Shown one piece after another: positions 10,961 through 21,300 of a DNA stretch of 64,000 nt (position 1 is its first letter; each line of letters begins with the position of its first letter). A program made the position numbers and the translations under genes. Location of the stretch: assembly GCF_002127325.2 (NCBI RefSeq), contig NC_035437.2:171743378-171807377 (forward strand), read 5' to 3'. Source of the stretch: Helianthus annuus (Eukaryota; Streptophyta; Magnoliopsida; Asterales; Asteraceae). The notes beneath the pieces are model-generated. The model did no database searches, had not been told where the DNA came from, and saw only the letters and a list, made by a program, of their open reading frames with translations.

Positions 10961-12006
10961 GAAGGTTAACATACTTCACGGCTTATCATACTTCACGTAG
11001 GAGACAATGGTAACCGTTGGATCAGGGGTATAATCACGCATGGAACATATAATCACGCATGGGACCACATAATCACGCATGGGATCCAAAATCACGCACG
11101 TTATTTTGGTCAAAAAAATAATTACGCATGTTATATATTTCGTGAAGTACGTTAATGTACGTTAAGGCGTGAAGTACATTATACTTTCTCTCTCTCTCTC
11201 TCTCTATATATATGTATATTATAGGTAATCATGTCATGTAACATTTAATATTTATGCTTTATGCCTGTATTAGATTGTAGTAGAGGTGACAATTTCCACC
11301 CGTTTACTTTAATGGACCGATTAGGTTGTTTCATCTCAGATGGGTAATTTTAACCCGTACTGAAACGACCCGTTTACTTAAGAAAGAGCAAAAATAAGTT
11401 TCCGAGTCAACCCGTCTTGGCAAATTTAACCCATACTGAAACTATCTATCTAACCTATATCGTCACACGACCCACCAATCTTGCCACTAGAGGTGGCGCT
11501 TTCAACCCATTTATCCATAAACGGGTCAGTTTGGGTTATAGTTGTCTCCAACGGGTCAAACAAGCCAAATCTCAACAAACATTGACTGAGAATAAAAAAC
11601 GGGCCAATTATCAAACATTGAGTACAATTGAAATATGTTACATTTTGAGGGGTAATCACACTAATATAAACTTACAGTCTCCTAAATTGTTTTTATGTAA
11701 AAAATGATAAATTATTTTAATTTAAAAAACCCTCCCATTTTGCAATATTTAACTATAGTCAATATTTAACTTTCATTGATCAGATTCCTGTTGAAGAATG
11801 ATGGGCTTTTTATTGGAAGTTCTTCTGCAATGAACTGTGTTGGAGCAGTGAGACTAGCGAGATTATTGGGCCCGGGTCATACTGTTGTAACAATTTTGTG
11901 TGATAGTGGGATGAGGCATTTAAGCAAGTTCTGTAATCCCGAGTACCTTTCTCAACATGGTTTAACACCTTCGGCTAAAGCGTTAGAATTCCTTGATTGT
12001 AGATGA
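2329..12006 (+). CDS. Membrane-anchored PLP-dependent cysteine synthase-like protein
   Basis: Six coding exons: 2329-2553, 2653-2727, 5947-6090, 6663-7046, 9381-9616, 11784-12006. They join in frame to 1287 nt (428 aa). All introns are GT..AG; only the last splits a codon (CG|A, Arg355). Residues 5-24 form a hydrophobic N-terminal anchor. NPGGSVKDR (84-92) carries the Schiff-base Lys90; TEGSAGST (114-121) corresponds to the substrate loop that reads TSGNTG in classical O-acetylserine sulfhydrylases; GTGGT (263-267) is the PLP phosphate-binding loop; GSSSA (366-370) is the C-terminal cofactor site. These features match the fold-type II beta-family, in particular the plant branch of Arabidopsis At1g55880 and its fungal relatives, rather than plastid/cytosolic OAS-TL. 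Expected chemistry is PLP-dependent beta-replacement or elimination on a serine/cysteine-type substrate; the substrate and organelle are inferred. No stop or frameshift is seen. Introns 2, 4 and 5 (3.2, 2.3, 2.2 kb) are TE-filled. Confidence 0.92.
2804..3367. mobile_element. hAT-type non-autonomous element in intron 2
   Basis: Starts TAGGGCTGCAAACGAACC and ends with the reverse complement of the same sequence. Flanking 8-bp repeats are CTTATAAT (2796-2803) and CTTATGAT (3368-3375), 7 of 8 identical. The interior is built from GTTCGTTTGTGTTCG-type words in both orientations and has no real coding potential. Lies in intron 2 of the cysteine synthase-like gene. Confidence 0.85.
3548..3838. mobile_element. 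Tourist-like MITE 1 (291 bp)
   Basis: Ends are GGGTGAAGGGGGC on the left and, read from the right, GGGTGAAAGGGGGAC. The flanking trinucleotide TTA occurs at 3545-3547 and 3839-3841, the duplication size of PIF/Harbinger-type transposases. Internally it holds direct repeats around TGAGGTGGCACTCC. No coding capacity. It directly abuts MITE 2 and shares the middle TTA with it. Confidence 0.75.
3842..4099. mobile_element. Tourist-like MITE 2 (258 bp)
   Basis: Left end GACCATGTGTAGTGG, right end read inward GACCACCCGTAGTGG (12 of 15). TTA at 3839-3841 and 4100-4102 gives a 3-bp target duplication. Contains a repeated GGGGCATTATGTTAAAAGGG motif. A 115-codon open frame across it on the - strand is proline-rich low complexity and is not treated as a gene. 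Confidence 0.75.
4640..5445 (+). mobile_element. Helitron-like element with TTTTGCCCC tandem array
   Basis: The 3' end shows a GC hairpin, GCCCCGCAATGCGGGC (5406-5421) and following bases, then CTAG (5442-5445) followed by T, as expected for a Helitron 3' end (hairpin plus CTRR, insertion between A and T). Upstream lies a degenerate array with a 25-30-bp period built from TTTTGCCCC, AGCTCAAAAT and TAAAATTACG words. The 5' end is not fixed; the palindromic GGCAGTTTGCCTGGC segment near 4659 marks the family head. Lies in intron 2. Confidence 0.7.
5479..5778. mobile_element. Mutator-like foldback element B in intron 2
   Basis: A 300-bp foldback starting GAGCTAATTACTG and ending with the complement (CAGTAATCAACTC). 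A perfect 9-bp direct repeat AATTATATA lies at 5470-5478 and 5779-5787. Interior modules are GTCCCTGTGGTTTC followed by ACTTTCGTAACC. It sits 168 bp before exon 3 of the cysteine synthase-like gene. Confidence 0.88.
6144..6563. mobile_element. Mutator-like foldback element C in intron 3
   Basis: A 420-bp foldback that fills most of the 572-bp intron 3. Left end GAGTAAATGCCATTTTCG; right end is its complement apart from the terminal base. Flanks TATAGTTTA (6135-6143) and TATAATTTA (6564-6572) agree at 8 of 9 positions. The arms read GTCCCTGAGGTTTGGCC and CCGGATGAAAAT, different from elements A and B. Confidence 0.82.
7628..8577 (+). mobile_element. Helitron-like element, three fused array blocks, intron 4
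   Basis: The 3' end has a perfect hairpin GCCCCGCAACGCGGGCGGGGC (split here at loop AACG) near 8548-8568, then CTAG (8574-8577) and T. The body repeats TTTTGCCCC, AGCTCAAAATTACG and AAATAAAATTAT words. The head phrase CACTCCCCCATTGGACCAAC occurs three times (about 7660, 8105, 8250). At 8095-8106 a hairpin start (GCCCCGCA) runs straight into a new head, so three incomplete units look joined by recombination. The 5' limit is approximate. Confidence 0.72.
8578..9263 (+). mobile_element. Probable second Helitron-like 3' end, intron 4
   Basis: CCGCCGCAACGCGCGC (about 9235-9250) resembles the GC hairpin of the other Helitron-like ends and is followed 10 nt later by CTAG (9260-9263) and T. The 680 bp upstream is AT-rich, without array structure or coding sequence; the left limit given is simply the previous element. 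The stem is imperfect, so confidence is moderate. Confidence 0.45.
9644..9699. repeat. (TA)n microsatellite, intron 5
   Basis: About 28 TA dinucleotides beginning 28 nt after the exon 5 donor (GTACGC at 9617). It forms the left flank of the inverted-repeat element starting at 9700. Equivalent TA tracts separate and follow the next elements (10457-10528, 10924-10937). Confidence 0.9.
9700..10456. mobile_element. TA-microsatellite-associated inverted-repeat element, copy 1
   Basis: Inverted arms near the ends: GAACCACCCTTTATTGCGAG followed by AACCGCGAGAACCAGTG at the left, and the complement (GGTTCTCGCGGTTCTCGC and so on) at the right. It is bounded on both sides by (TA)n, not by unique flanks. 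The interior holds poly-T/poly-A hairpins around GCTACTTTTAGTA and a 300-bp block with many runs of 7-20 G (10045-10340). No coding sequence. A shorter copy follows at 10529. Confidence 0.75.
10529..10923. mobile_element. TA-microsatellite-associated inverted-repeat element, copy 2
   Basis: Same termini and orientation as copy 1 (GGACAAAGATCCGTTAGGAA at the left, GGTTCTCGCATGAACCTTAC at the right) but only 395 bp, with a shorter G-rich block (10761-10828). It is separated from copy 1 by about 70 bp of pure TA repeat and followed by another short TA tract. Confidence 0.75.
10938..11205. mobile_element. (GA)n/(TC)n-ended element in TA microsatellite, copy 1
   Basis: Begins with (GA)n then GAAGGTTAACATACTTCACG, and ends GTACATTATACTTTC then (TC)n and TATATATA. 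The interior has three or four direct copies of AATCACGCATGG. The termini are therefore microsatellites in inverted orientation. A homologous copy lies inverted at 25723-25972. Lies in intron 5 of the cysteine synthase-like gene. Confidence 0.75.
11284..11660. repeat. Degenerate hAT-MITE remnants (GAGGTGRC ... ACGGGTC)
   Basis: Two same-direction heads AGAGGTGACAATTTCCACCC (11285) and AGAGGTGGCGCTTTCAACCC (11488) are each followed by copies of ACGGGTCA/ACCCGTTTAC. The motif is typical of widespread plant hAT MITEs; here neither copy has a matching right end or target duplication. It lies 120 bp before the last exon of the cysteine synthase-like gene. Confidence 0.45.
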
Positions 12007-12290
12007 TATCATTTTTCATATGCGTGACGTTTTGTATCGTGCACGGGGCAGTATTGAGTTTCAAACATTTGTCCGCGATGATTGGATCGACAGTTTTTTT
12101 ACAAGGGAATGCACTCCTACTTAGATGGTTACATATATTGTTTGTTATTTATGAGGTTTCTTTAAGTATTCTATTTTTGACATTAAGGTCACTTGTGGGC
12201 ATGTATATTGAAACGGTTTTATAGGTCATTTAAGTATGTGCTAGGTTCTCAAATGTGATCAAAAACATGTAAGATTCTTAGATGCTGCTT
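12007..12290 (+). other. Likely 3' UTR and downstream flank of the cysteine synthase-like gene
   Basis: Unique-looking AT-rich DNA directly after the TGA stop at 12004-12006. Several short open frames here are without homology or context. No sharp polyadenylation signal stands out. Repetitive GGTACC-type sequence begins at about 12330. Confidence 0.4.
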
Positions 12291-12329
12291 TTTGGTAGAT
12301 ACATAAATTGCTTTTTTTTTTATTGTTCT

Positions 12330-12725
12330 GTTAGCGAAGTAGGGACATATATATTCGGTATTTTCGTCATAGGTACCGGTACTTTTTCGGTAAACATTCG
12401 ATTGGTACCGAATTTGATATGTTTTATTTTCATATGGTGGTATTATGGTTTCTTTTTATCTTTTTAGCCTATTCGGTATTGATTTAGTCTATTTGGTACT
12501 CGTATCTTTTTAAGCCTATTTGGTACATGTACGGGTACCAAGATCAACAGAGTCCTCGAAAAAAAATAGTGCTAAAGGGGGTACCGAAATGAAATACCGG
12601 TACCGATATGTGTACCCGCATGATACCGTACCAATATATTCGATACCAACTTTTATTCAAATTTGGTACCGGTATTTTTAGTAAGGGTACGTGTAATTTA
12701 CCGATCCCATTCCTACCGAGTATCA
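12330..12725. repeat. GGTACC-motif repeat, copy 1
   Basis: Dense GGTACCGGTA, ACCGAAT and GGTACCGAT words in both orientations, with partial self-complementarity (ATTCGGTACC / GGTACCGAAT). Related to the copies at 13985, 14246, 54190 and 54650. No matching end pair was found for this copy. The sequence from 12733 to about 13540 starts with a terminus like that of the element at 26891 (AGTTGGCTACAAAGTTCATT) and is rich in GTGTTTTA/ATAAAACACACC, but its partner end is not seen. Confidence 0.5.
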
Positions 12726-13594
12726 CCGTATTAGGTGGGAGTTGGCTACAAAGTTCATTTTTTTAACAAAGTGTAGGAAGTGTTCTTGTGGTGACATGTG
12801 GCATCTAGTGAATTTTAATAAAATGACATAAATGTAATTAAATAATTAAGTTATTTTTGGAAAATATTTTATAAAACAATAAAAGGAGATTTTTAAGGAA
12901 ACTCTATCTTTTATCAATTCAAAAGTATAAGTTACATACTTACGAATCACGCATCATTCGATGACTCTTCACGAATTTTTTTGTTTGTTTCAATTGAATT
13001 CTATGGATAAAAAATGTCTAAAGTCTAATTCTTCACAAATTTTGGACGTTTTGTTTTACCAGTTATAAAATCATTTACAATGTGTTATAGCTTACATTTT
13101 TGCATTTAAACAAATCCTGCATGAAACATTTCTTGATAATGTGTTTTACCGGTTACAGTCCTTCATGAGCAATTTTTTGACGATGTGTTTTATCATATGT
13201 TTATTCACAATGTGTTATAGCAGTTTATGTTTTAAGAACGAAATGCATTTGTGTAGTTATTGAAGTTGTGTTTTCTCAGGTATCGGTTTCATTATGTGGT
13301 GTTATACAAGTTATGATTCATGAATGACATGTCTTTGTATTTTCTTGACGTTGTGATTTATAATTTTTGGGGTTCTTCACGATGTGTTCTATTGTATAAC
13401 ACACCATAACGGGTAATTCAAACTATAAAACACACCACGCTATCATATAAAACACACCATAACTAGTAAAACATATCAATTAGTTGAAACGTGATTTTTT
13501 AGTATATGTAGCAATATGGTACTTATATTAAATAAAAAAACGCCCGTTATTATGGCGTAACATTTTTTAAAAATAAATTATGTATAAAAAAGTT

Positions 13595-13765
13595 AAATCT
13601 AAGACTGGTCGGAGTGAAGCAACAGAGCTCTACAATTTGGGGAGTGCGGTAGCCTAATACAAAAAAGTTGCCGTTATAAAAACATGTTTCGAAGTTCTTT
13701 CTCCTTTATTCGGTTTCGTAACTTTCTCAACCACAACCCAACTTCTTCTTAGCAATAGGTTTCCT
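13595..13765. repeat. Dispersed repeat, copy 1 (pair with 26126-26300)
   Basis: About 170 bp starting CTAAGACTGGTCGGAGTGAA and including GGTAGCCTAATACAAAAAAG and TTTATTCGGTTTCGTAACTT. A clearly homologous segment is at 26126-26300 in the same orientation. Both copies lie near an AAT microsatellite followed by CACTTGAAATGACAACCAGT or a close variant (16613 and 26420), so one larger family was probably split here by later insertions. Confidence 0.6.
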
Positions 13766-13777
13766 CGTTTATAATAA

Positions 13778-13985
13778 CTAGGTTTATCATCCTAGCCGCG
13801 TTGCGGCGAACTTCTTTTGTTATTTAGTCTGTGTTTGCATGTGTTTTGAAATCACTATGAGCGCGTTGCATGCGGAACCACTAACAAGAATAAAAAGAAA
13901 ATGTAAAAAACAGTAAAAAATAATCGAAAGAAAATCAACAAAAAAAGTTGTATGTTAATGATGTTATTCGTATGAAACCCGTGGT
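13778..13985 (-). mobile_element. Helitron-like 3' end on - strand
   Basis: Read on the - strand, a GCCGCAACGCGGC hairpin (about 13795-13807) is followed by GATGATAAAC and CTAG, then T. This is the same layout as the + strand ends at 5445 and 8577. The 5' boundary is not identified; the right limit is where the GGTACC repeat starts. Confidence 0.5.
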
Positions 13986-14160
13986 TATAGATGAGCAAAT
14001 AATACTGGGTACCGGTACCGAATTTCCCAAACCGAAGGATCCTAAGTACCAATTCGGTACCGACTTTTGACGTTAGTACCGGTTCGCTACCGATTTTTAC
14101 CTTCATGTGCCGGTACCGTAACCGGTATTTTCGGTATCGGTTGCCACCGAGCTCATCCCT
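13985..14160. repeat. GGTACC-motif repeat, copy 2
   Basis: Runs from GATGAGCAAATAATACTGGG to CCACCGAGCTCATCCCTA, so the ends GATGAGC and GCTCATC form an inverted terminal pair. It is preceded by GAAAATCAACAAAAAAAGTT, which also precedes copy 3 at 14246, showing that copies 2 and 3 arose as a tandem duplication of about 260 bp. Confidence 0.6.
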
Positions 14161-14245
14161 ACCCCTGAAACTAAAAAAAGAAATCATTAAAAGTTGAAGA
14201 AAGTCAACAAAAAAAAGTTGTACGATGTTGTTATTGTTTTTATGG

Positions 14246-16470
14246 CACCCGTGATCAGGGATGAGCAAATGGTATCGTGTAGCAGTACCGAATTTCCCGA
14301 AATAAAAGATTTTCAAACTCAATCCGTGTAAGACCCAGTTTATAATACTAATTGTTTATAAGTTAGGACCATACATTTCGTGCCAAAACTTCAGAGTTTA
14401 CAAAATGTTTTGAAGATTTAAAAACTAACTAGTTACAACATTCACAAGTTTAACCTAGAAAACGATGTTCAAGGTAAAACTACGAGTGTTTACATAGTTA
14501 CAAAACAAAAGATCAAGTGCGGAAGCGTTATAATATGTGTGTTCGGTTCGACTCGATTGCTTGATCATCATCCTTTTTCTTGGGTACCTGAAAACTAAAA
14601 ATTTTAAACAAGCATTAGCATTATGGTTCTAAAATTTCACGTATTCAACCAAATTCGAACACGTTATTCAAGAGATTAAATTAAAAATCACATCAAGCTG
14701 GGCTCCATCGTAATTTACGGTGTCACCGTAAATTACGGTGGCTTCTGGACGATTTGGAACTCACCGTAAATCAGTAGGTTCCCACCGTAACAGTATACTG
14801 GCCACCGTAAATTACGGTACCACCCTAATTTACGGTGTGCCCTGTACAAAAACCCCCCCCTTGTTTCAAATGCAGTTTTGCTGGTTATTTTCGAGCTTCA
14901 ATCAGCTTAATTTCACATAAATTGTTAAGCGGCTGGGCTAATTTCTCCATACTTGTATTTAACTTATGATAATACTCAACTATTCTCATGAGGGCATGTC
15001 TACGGATTAGCTTACAAACTAAATTATAAGGCATTTAGTTAGTCGTTTGTGCTATTGTCATGCATCAAATATCTAAACTTTAACTCCTATATTAAGAGCA
15101 AAGTTTCTTAACTTGCTTATGGTATTAGCTACACGGCTTACACGTCATGTAAATCGTGCATTATGTAATAATGTCTTGCTTCTTGCTTATTACTAAAACT
15201 TGTTTGACCCGTTTGGGTGCTGAATTTACACACCATTCAGGACATGCAAGATTCATGCTTATCACTTGTTTTGACCCGTTCACTTGTTTAAGACGCAAAG
15301 TCTCTTTCGGGACACAAGGGTCTATCCTGTTTACCATGCTTTATACTATGACATAAAGAAAACAATAATTAACCTTTACGTAACGAAACGGTATTTTCGT
15401 ACCTCTAGAGCACGCCTTTTCCCCGTGAATTCCCTCCGGCTTGTCCGCTTGATGATCCGGACTCCTTGCCTAGAAAATTTAGTTTTACAACTTGTTTAGT
15501 ACACTTTTCATGGCCATAATCACATTGTTATGAGTCATGATCAAATCTGCGTTTTCATCAAAATTTTACATTTAAATCCTCATTTAGGCATTTCAACAAA
15601 CACCTAACGGGTCAGATTTTCCCACAATCATTACCAAGTTCATATCTTGTAATTATCATCGGATTTCATTTTAATTAAACAACTTTGCACATATCTTATC
15701 ATTAACATTTCAGAAATCACTTCAAAGTTTCAGATTGTGTTAGAACAAGAGTTTTAAATTCTGCATTTATCAAGTTTCTTGGAGTTCACTACTCATCTAC
15801 AATGGTGATTATGTAACCCTACAAGTATCATACAAGGTTATGTCAAGAAATCATCTAGGGTTTGATCCTAAACCTCATAACCCTTCTAATTGCAGCCATG
15901 CATCAACAATCAAGTTGAATTTCTTGTTTTTCACACTTAACCTAGAATTCAAGATGGACAAAATATCAAGATTTTACATACCTTTAATCCCTACAGCGAG
16001 GTGATGATTAATTTGTGTTTAGAACTTGATTTGAGACAGATTTGGGGCTTCAATTTAAAGGATTTTGGTATGAAGCTAGGGTTTGGAGAACCCCCCTGTC
16101 GCCCCTCTTCTCTTGATCGACCAGACACACCAATTTTGGTGTGCTTGGTCTGGTTTTGTTACTAGTAGTAACCAACTTTTCTAATTTGACAAGTTTAGTC
16201 CCCCAGCTTTGTTTTGTTCTTAAGTTAATGTGTTTTAGCCATATCATGCATTATTTCAAGACTTGAACTTAACTAGATTATATTCCTAGTTAGTAATTTC
16301 TTGTTTATTAATTCTTTAAAGTTTCAAGGTAAGGGTTTTTATTTTCGGGGTGTTACAATCCGGTACCGACTTTTGGCGTTTTCCATATCAGGCTGGTGCC
16401 GATTTTTACCTTCATGCACCGATAATGAACCGGACCGTACCTGTATTGGTTGACACCAAGCTTATCCAAC
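14246..16470. repeat. GGTACC-motif repeat, copy 3, split by a solo LTR
   Basis: Left part 14246-14326 (GGGATGAGCAAATGGTATCG onward) and right part 16358-16470 (CCGGTACCGACTTTTGGCG to AAGCTTATCC) together match copy 2. The split is caused by the solo LTR 14327-16357, whose target duplication ATCCG lies at 14322-14326 and 16358-16362. Confidence 0.7.
14327..16357 (-). mobile_element. Solo LTR of a gypsy-type element (2031 bp)
   Basis: Begins TGTAAGACCC and ends GGGGTGTTACA (so TGTAACACCCC...CTTACA on the - strand) with perfect 5-bp duplication ATCCG on both sides. No internal region or second LTR is present, so it is a recombination remnant. At 14708-14840 it holds several CACCGTAA-A-TTACGGTG palindromes, a feature shared in altered form with the LTR at 43570. 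The orientation is inferred from TGTAACACC starts of related LTRs. Confidence 0.85.
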
Positions 16471-16573
16471 TAAGAAAGCAAAAAAAAACTAATTATTGCA
16501 TTAGTATATTAATTATAATATAATAAAACAATTGTTCATTTCAATTGTATTTTTAATATATAGTAAAATATAT

Positions 16574-16612
16574 AGTAATAATAAAATAATAATAATAATA
16601 ATAATAATAATC
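16574..16612. repeat. (AAT)n microsatellite
   Basis: About 12 AAT/ATA units followed by CACTTGAAATGACAACCAGT, as in the longer tract at 26306-26419. The flanking DNA 16470-16950 is AT-rich without recognisable genes. Confidence 0.8.
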
Positions 16613-16952
16613 ACTTGAAATGACAACCAGTACGTATTTTCACCGAATAGTTTAGTTAAGATGACATGAACGTCAAGTTTTAAAAAAAAAAAGCCAAACC
16701 ACATACCTCACCCTACACATGTTCTAATATGATATAATCTAAATTCTAACAAGGTATTCCAAAAAAATGTCACATGGAAATTTCCCATGCTACCTAATTA
16801 TAATATTAAATGTATATTCTATACTTTGTATTTAAAGGAATTTATGAATAACCAACTAAAAATATTATATAAAGAACTATGATAAAATATATATATTATG
16901 TTATTATTAACAAATAAATATATTTTACTATAGTAAAGAATATTTTGTTGAT

Positions 16953-18306
16953 TGTCGCAGCCCCTGATCCTTAATCCCCGGGAACGGGCGGCCGCGAGCC
17001 AGTTTCGGTGGTATCACGTTATTGTCTGATTTGGCAGCGGAAATTTTCATCAGGACCGTAGTTAGGAAATATTTAATCAGAGTAAAATACCACATTTCCA
17101 TAATATTAAACACACGGGTAAAACCCAAGTTTTCATTACACTTCATTTATAGGAATAAATCCTATTTTTATTTAAGAAAAACATCGATTTCTTTTAGGTA
17201 ACTTTATTGCCACTTTTCCAAGCCTTCAGTGCTGTCCAGCTGGCTTCTATTTGGCTTTCATATTTTGTTACCTGAAACGCGTTTTAAAAACATTTTGTCA
17301 GTGGGAAATACTGGTGAGTGAATCCCAGTTTAATCAAGTTTAAGAAAAAAGTCGCATTGAACAGTATTGAGGGCGCATCCGCAATTACATTTGTTTCCAA
17401 GTTATATCAATTACCACCACACGGTAATGTCGTTCCGACTTATGGTCATGTTACTCCTTTACCAGGTGGTAACAAATTTTGTATACAAAACCCCAAATTT
17501 ACCGACTGTAATTGTACTCTTACAAATACTCAATAACTGTTATTCGCATGGAAAGATGTTTAGGGTTTTGTAAAAACAGTTAACAAAAAGAGGATTACTC
17601 ACATTGCTGTTTTAGATTATCCTTTAGGGTTTCCTGGTGATAATCTATAAATTACACAAATGCACGTGTGTTAGTATAATAACCCATTTTAACATTAGTA
17701 ATACCCTCCCCGAGACGGCATTCCAATGACAATGTCGGGCAGAACCACGACAGTCGTTACGGAACCCTAGATCAATCGGGTAGAGTATCTAATACGTCTC
17801 CAGGGGTTATAATACTTACATCGTAGCAGAACCTCACTAATTTAGGGGGTATTAGACTCGGGTATAATGCCCGCTATTTAATTTTGAGAGAAAGAAAAGA
17901 AAGTTTGAACGATCGGAACTGAAGGCCGATGCTCACAATTTATAGGGCTGTAATCTGCCTTTCTCGCGGCCCGCTAAAGGTAAGCCTAGGCTTACGTGGC
18001 CCGCGTCAACCCTAGGTAAAAGCGTAGGTGATCCGGGTCATCAGGTAGGGTCAACACGCGTCGGACACGTGGCCGCACCGGGCTGCGCCAGGGTTTTAAG
18101 TTGTCGCGGCCCGCGTAAAGGTTAAGTGAGACCTTACGCGGCCCGCCTGAACCCTATTTTCTTTGTTTTTTATTTATTTTTAATACCATGTTATATTTCG
18201 GGCTCGGTTTTCCCATACGGGGTGTATTTAAAGACATAGTGGGACATTTTAAATATTTTTAGGGTGTCGGAAAAATTATCAAGGGTGTCGGTTCAGGATT
18301 GTTATA
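16953..18306 (-). repeat. 3' LTR of the gypsy element (1354 bp, full length)
   Basis: Sense start TATAACAATCC, immediately after the polypurine tract, and sense end GGCTGCGACA; the expected TG start reads TA here and also in the other LTR. 17500-18306 aligns with 24117-24923 over its full 807 bp. The 547 bp at 16953-17499 have no counterpart at the other end. Around 17965-18155 it contains CGCGGCCCGCG-type palindromes and the perfect 16-bp palindrome GTAAGCCTAGGCTTAC. Confidence 0.88.
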
Positions 18307-18342
18307 TCCTCCCCACCTTGTTTTAGAGCTCGTCCTCAAGAT

Positions 18343-21300
18343 CTACTGGAACAAGTGCGGATATTTCCTTCGCATTTCTGATTCTAGCTCCCATGTGTAC
18401 TCAGGTCCTCTTTTGGAGTCCCACTTTACTTTGACCAGAACTAATCTCTTATGCTTGAGATTCTTAATTTTTCTGTCTCCGATATGTAGAGGCCTTTCTA
18501 CAAACTTGAGTTGTTCATTTACCTCTATATCCTTAAGAGGCACTACGAGTGATTCATCAGCTAGGCACTTTTTGAGATTAGATACATGAAATACATCATG
18601 TATTCCTGCCATTTCCTCTGGCAGTTGTAGCTGATAGGCTACAGGTCCTATTCTTCTAATAATCTCAAAAGGTCCAATATACCTAGGACTTAGCTTTCCT
18701 CTTTTGATGAATCTTACCACTCCTTTCCAAGGAGAGACTTTTAACAATACCTTATCACCTACTTGAAATTCTAACGGCTTACGTCTGTTATCAGCATAGC
18801 TCTTCTGTCGATCGCGTGCTGCTTTCAGTCGTTCTTTAACTTGAATGATTTTATCGGTTGTTTCCTACACTATCTCAGGTCCAGATAGTTGCTTTTCCCC
18901 AATTTCTGCCCAACAGACTGGGGTTCTGCACTTTCGTCCATAAAGTGCTTCGAATGGTGCAGCATTGATACTTGTGTGATAACTGTTATTGTAAGAAAAA
19001 TCTATTAAAGGTAGGTGATCGTCCCAATTACCTCCGAAATCAATTACACAAGCTCTAAGCATGTCCTCCATTGTCTGAATTGTCCTTTCACTTTGTCCGT
19101 CCGTTTGAGGATGGTAAGCTGTGCTTAGATTCAACTTGGTTCCCATTGCTTTTTGGAAACTTGACCAAAAATGAGAGGTAAAACGGCTATCCCTATTAGA
19201 AACAATTGATAAAGGAATTCCATGTAATGAAACAATTTCATTTACATACAATTTGGCTAATTGTTCCATACTAAAAGTTTCCTTCATTGGTAGGAAATGA
19301 GCTGACTTGGTTAGCCTATCTACAATCACCCAGATTGTATCATTACCTTTTCTTGTTTTGGGTAATTTGGTAACAAAATCCATTGTTATCAATTCCCATT
19401 TCCAAACTGGCATTTCTAATTGCTGTAACAAACCTGAGGGTTTCTGATGTTTAGCTTTAACTTGTGACCAAGTTAAACATTTAGAAACATAACCTGCTAT
19501 ATCCTTTTTCATTCCTATCCACCAAAAAATTTTCCTTAAATCCTGGTACATCTTATCATTTCTTGGATGCATCGTATATTTAGACTTATGAGCTTCTTCT
19601 AATATACGGTGACGTAAATTTCCTAATTTAGGTATCCACATTCTCTTTTTATGGAATCTCCAAATTCCATATGTTCCTTGTTCTAATTCCTTAATCATTC
19701 CTTTTAATTTTTCAGTATCTTCCTTGATTACTGATTCCTGTGCTCTTCTAATCTGATCGTTTAAATCTACTTGTAGATTTAATTTAAGAGAACGTACCCT
19801 TTTTGGCTTTTCGTGATACTTTCGATTTAAAGCATCTGCCACTACATTTGTCTTTCCTTCATGATACTGGATATCACAATCATAATCACTAAGCAATTCC
19901 ATCCAATGTCTTTGTCTCATGTTTAGCTCTTTTTGCCCGAAAACATATCTTAAGCTCTTATGATCTGTGAATACGGTAAACGTACTACCAAAGAGATAAT
20001 GTCTCCAAATCTTAAGGGCAAAAATTATAGCTCCTAGTTCCAAATCATGGGTTGAATAATTCTCTTCATGATTCTTAAGCTGTCTAGAGGCGTAAGCTAT
20101 AACCTTTTGACGTTGCATCAATACACATCCATAACCTAACTTAGAAGCGTCACAATAGACTACGAAGTCTTCAATTCCCTCTGGTAACGCTAGTATAGGT
20201 GCATGGGTCAATCTTTGCTTAAAGATTCTAAAGGCTTCTTCATGTTTTGGTCCCCATTCAAACTTAACAGATTTACAGGTTAACTTAGTTAAGGGAATGA
20301 CTATTCTAGAAAAATCTCGAATAAATCTTCTATAATAACCGGCCAATCCTAAGAAACTTCTAACCTCGGTTGGTGACTCAGGGGTTTTCCATTTGGTAAT
20401 TGCCTCGATCTTTGTTGGATCCACATGAATTCCTTCATGATTAGCTAAATGTCTAATAAACTGTACCTGCTCTAACCAAAACTTGCACTTTGAAAATTTT
20501 GCATAAAGCTTTTCCTTTCTTAATAGACTTAAAAGTAAGTGCAAGTGCCTTACATGCTCCTCTTTACTTTTAGAGTAAATTAGAATATCATCTATGAAGA
20601 CAATTATGAATTTATCCAAATATGGCTTACATATTCGGTTCATCATGTCCATAAATGCGGCTGGGGCATTGGTTAAACCAAATGGCATGACAGTAAATTC
20701 ATAATGACCATACCTTGTTCTGAATGCGGTTTTAGAAATGTCCTCTTCTTGTACCTTTAATTGATGATATCCTGATCTTAAATCGATTTTAGAGAAAAAT
20801 CGAGCTCCTTGAAGTTGATCGAACAGATCATCGATTCTCGGTAATGGATACCGATTCTTAATCGTGACTTTGTTCAATTCACGGTAGTCAATGCACATAC
20901 GCATTGATCCGTCCTTCTTTTTGACGAACAATATCGGTGATCCCCATGGCGATGAGCTTGGTTGTATGAATCCTTTCTCTAACAATTCGTCTAATTGTTT
21001 CTTCAGTTCTTGCATTTCGGCGGGTGTTAAACGGTAAGGTGCTTTGGAAATCGGTGCTATCCCTAGTAGCAGATGGATTCTGAATTCAACTTCCCTGTCT
21101 GGCGGTAGCCCTGGCAATTCCTCTGGAAAGACATCTGAAAACTGGGACATTACTGGAATGTCTTTTAGTTCTTTTCCTTTAGTGTTAGTGATTATAGAAA
21201 TTAAATACACTATAGATCATTTTCTTATATAACTTGCAGTTTTCATCACAGAGATGAATTTTGTGGATCTAGATGGTTTATCTCCTTTAATTATGATCTT

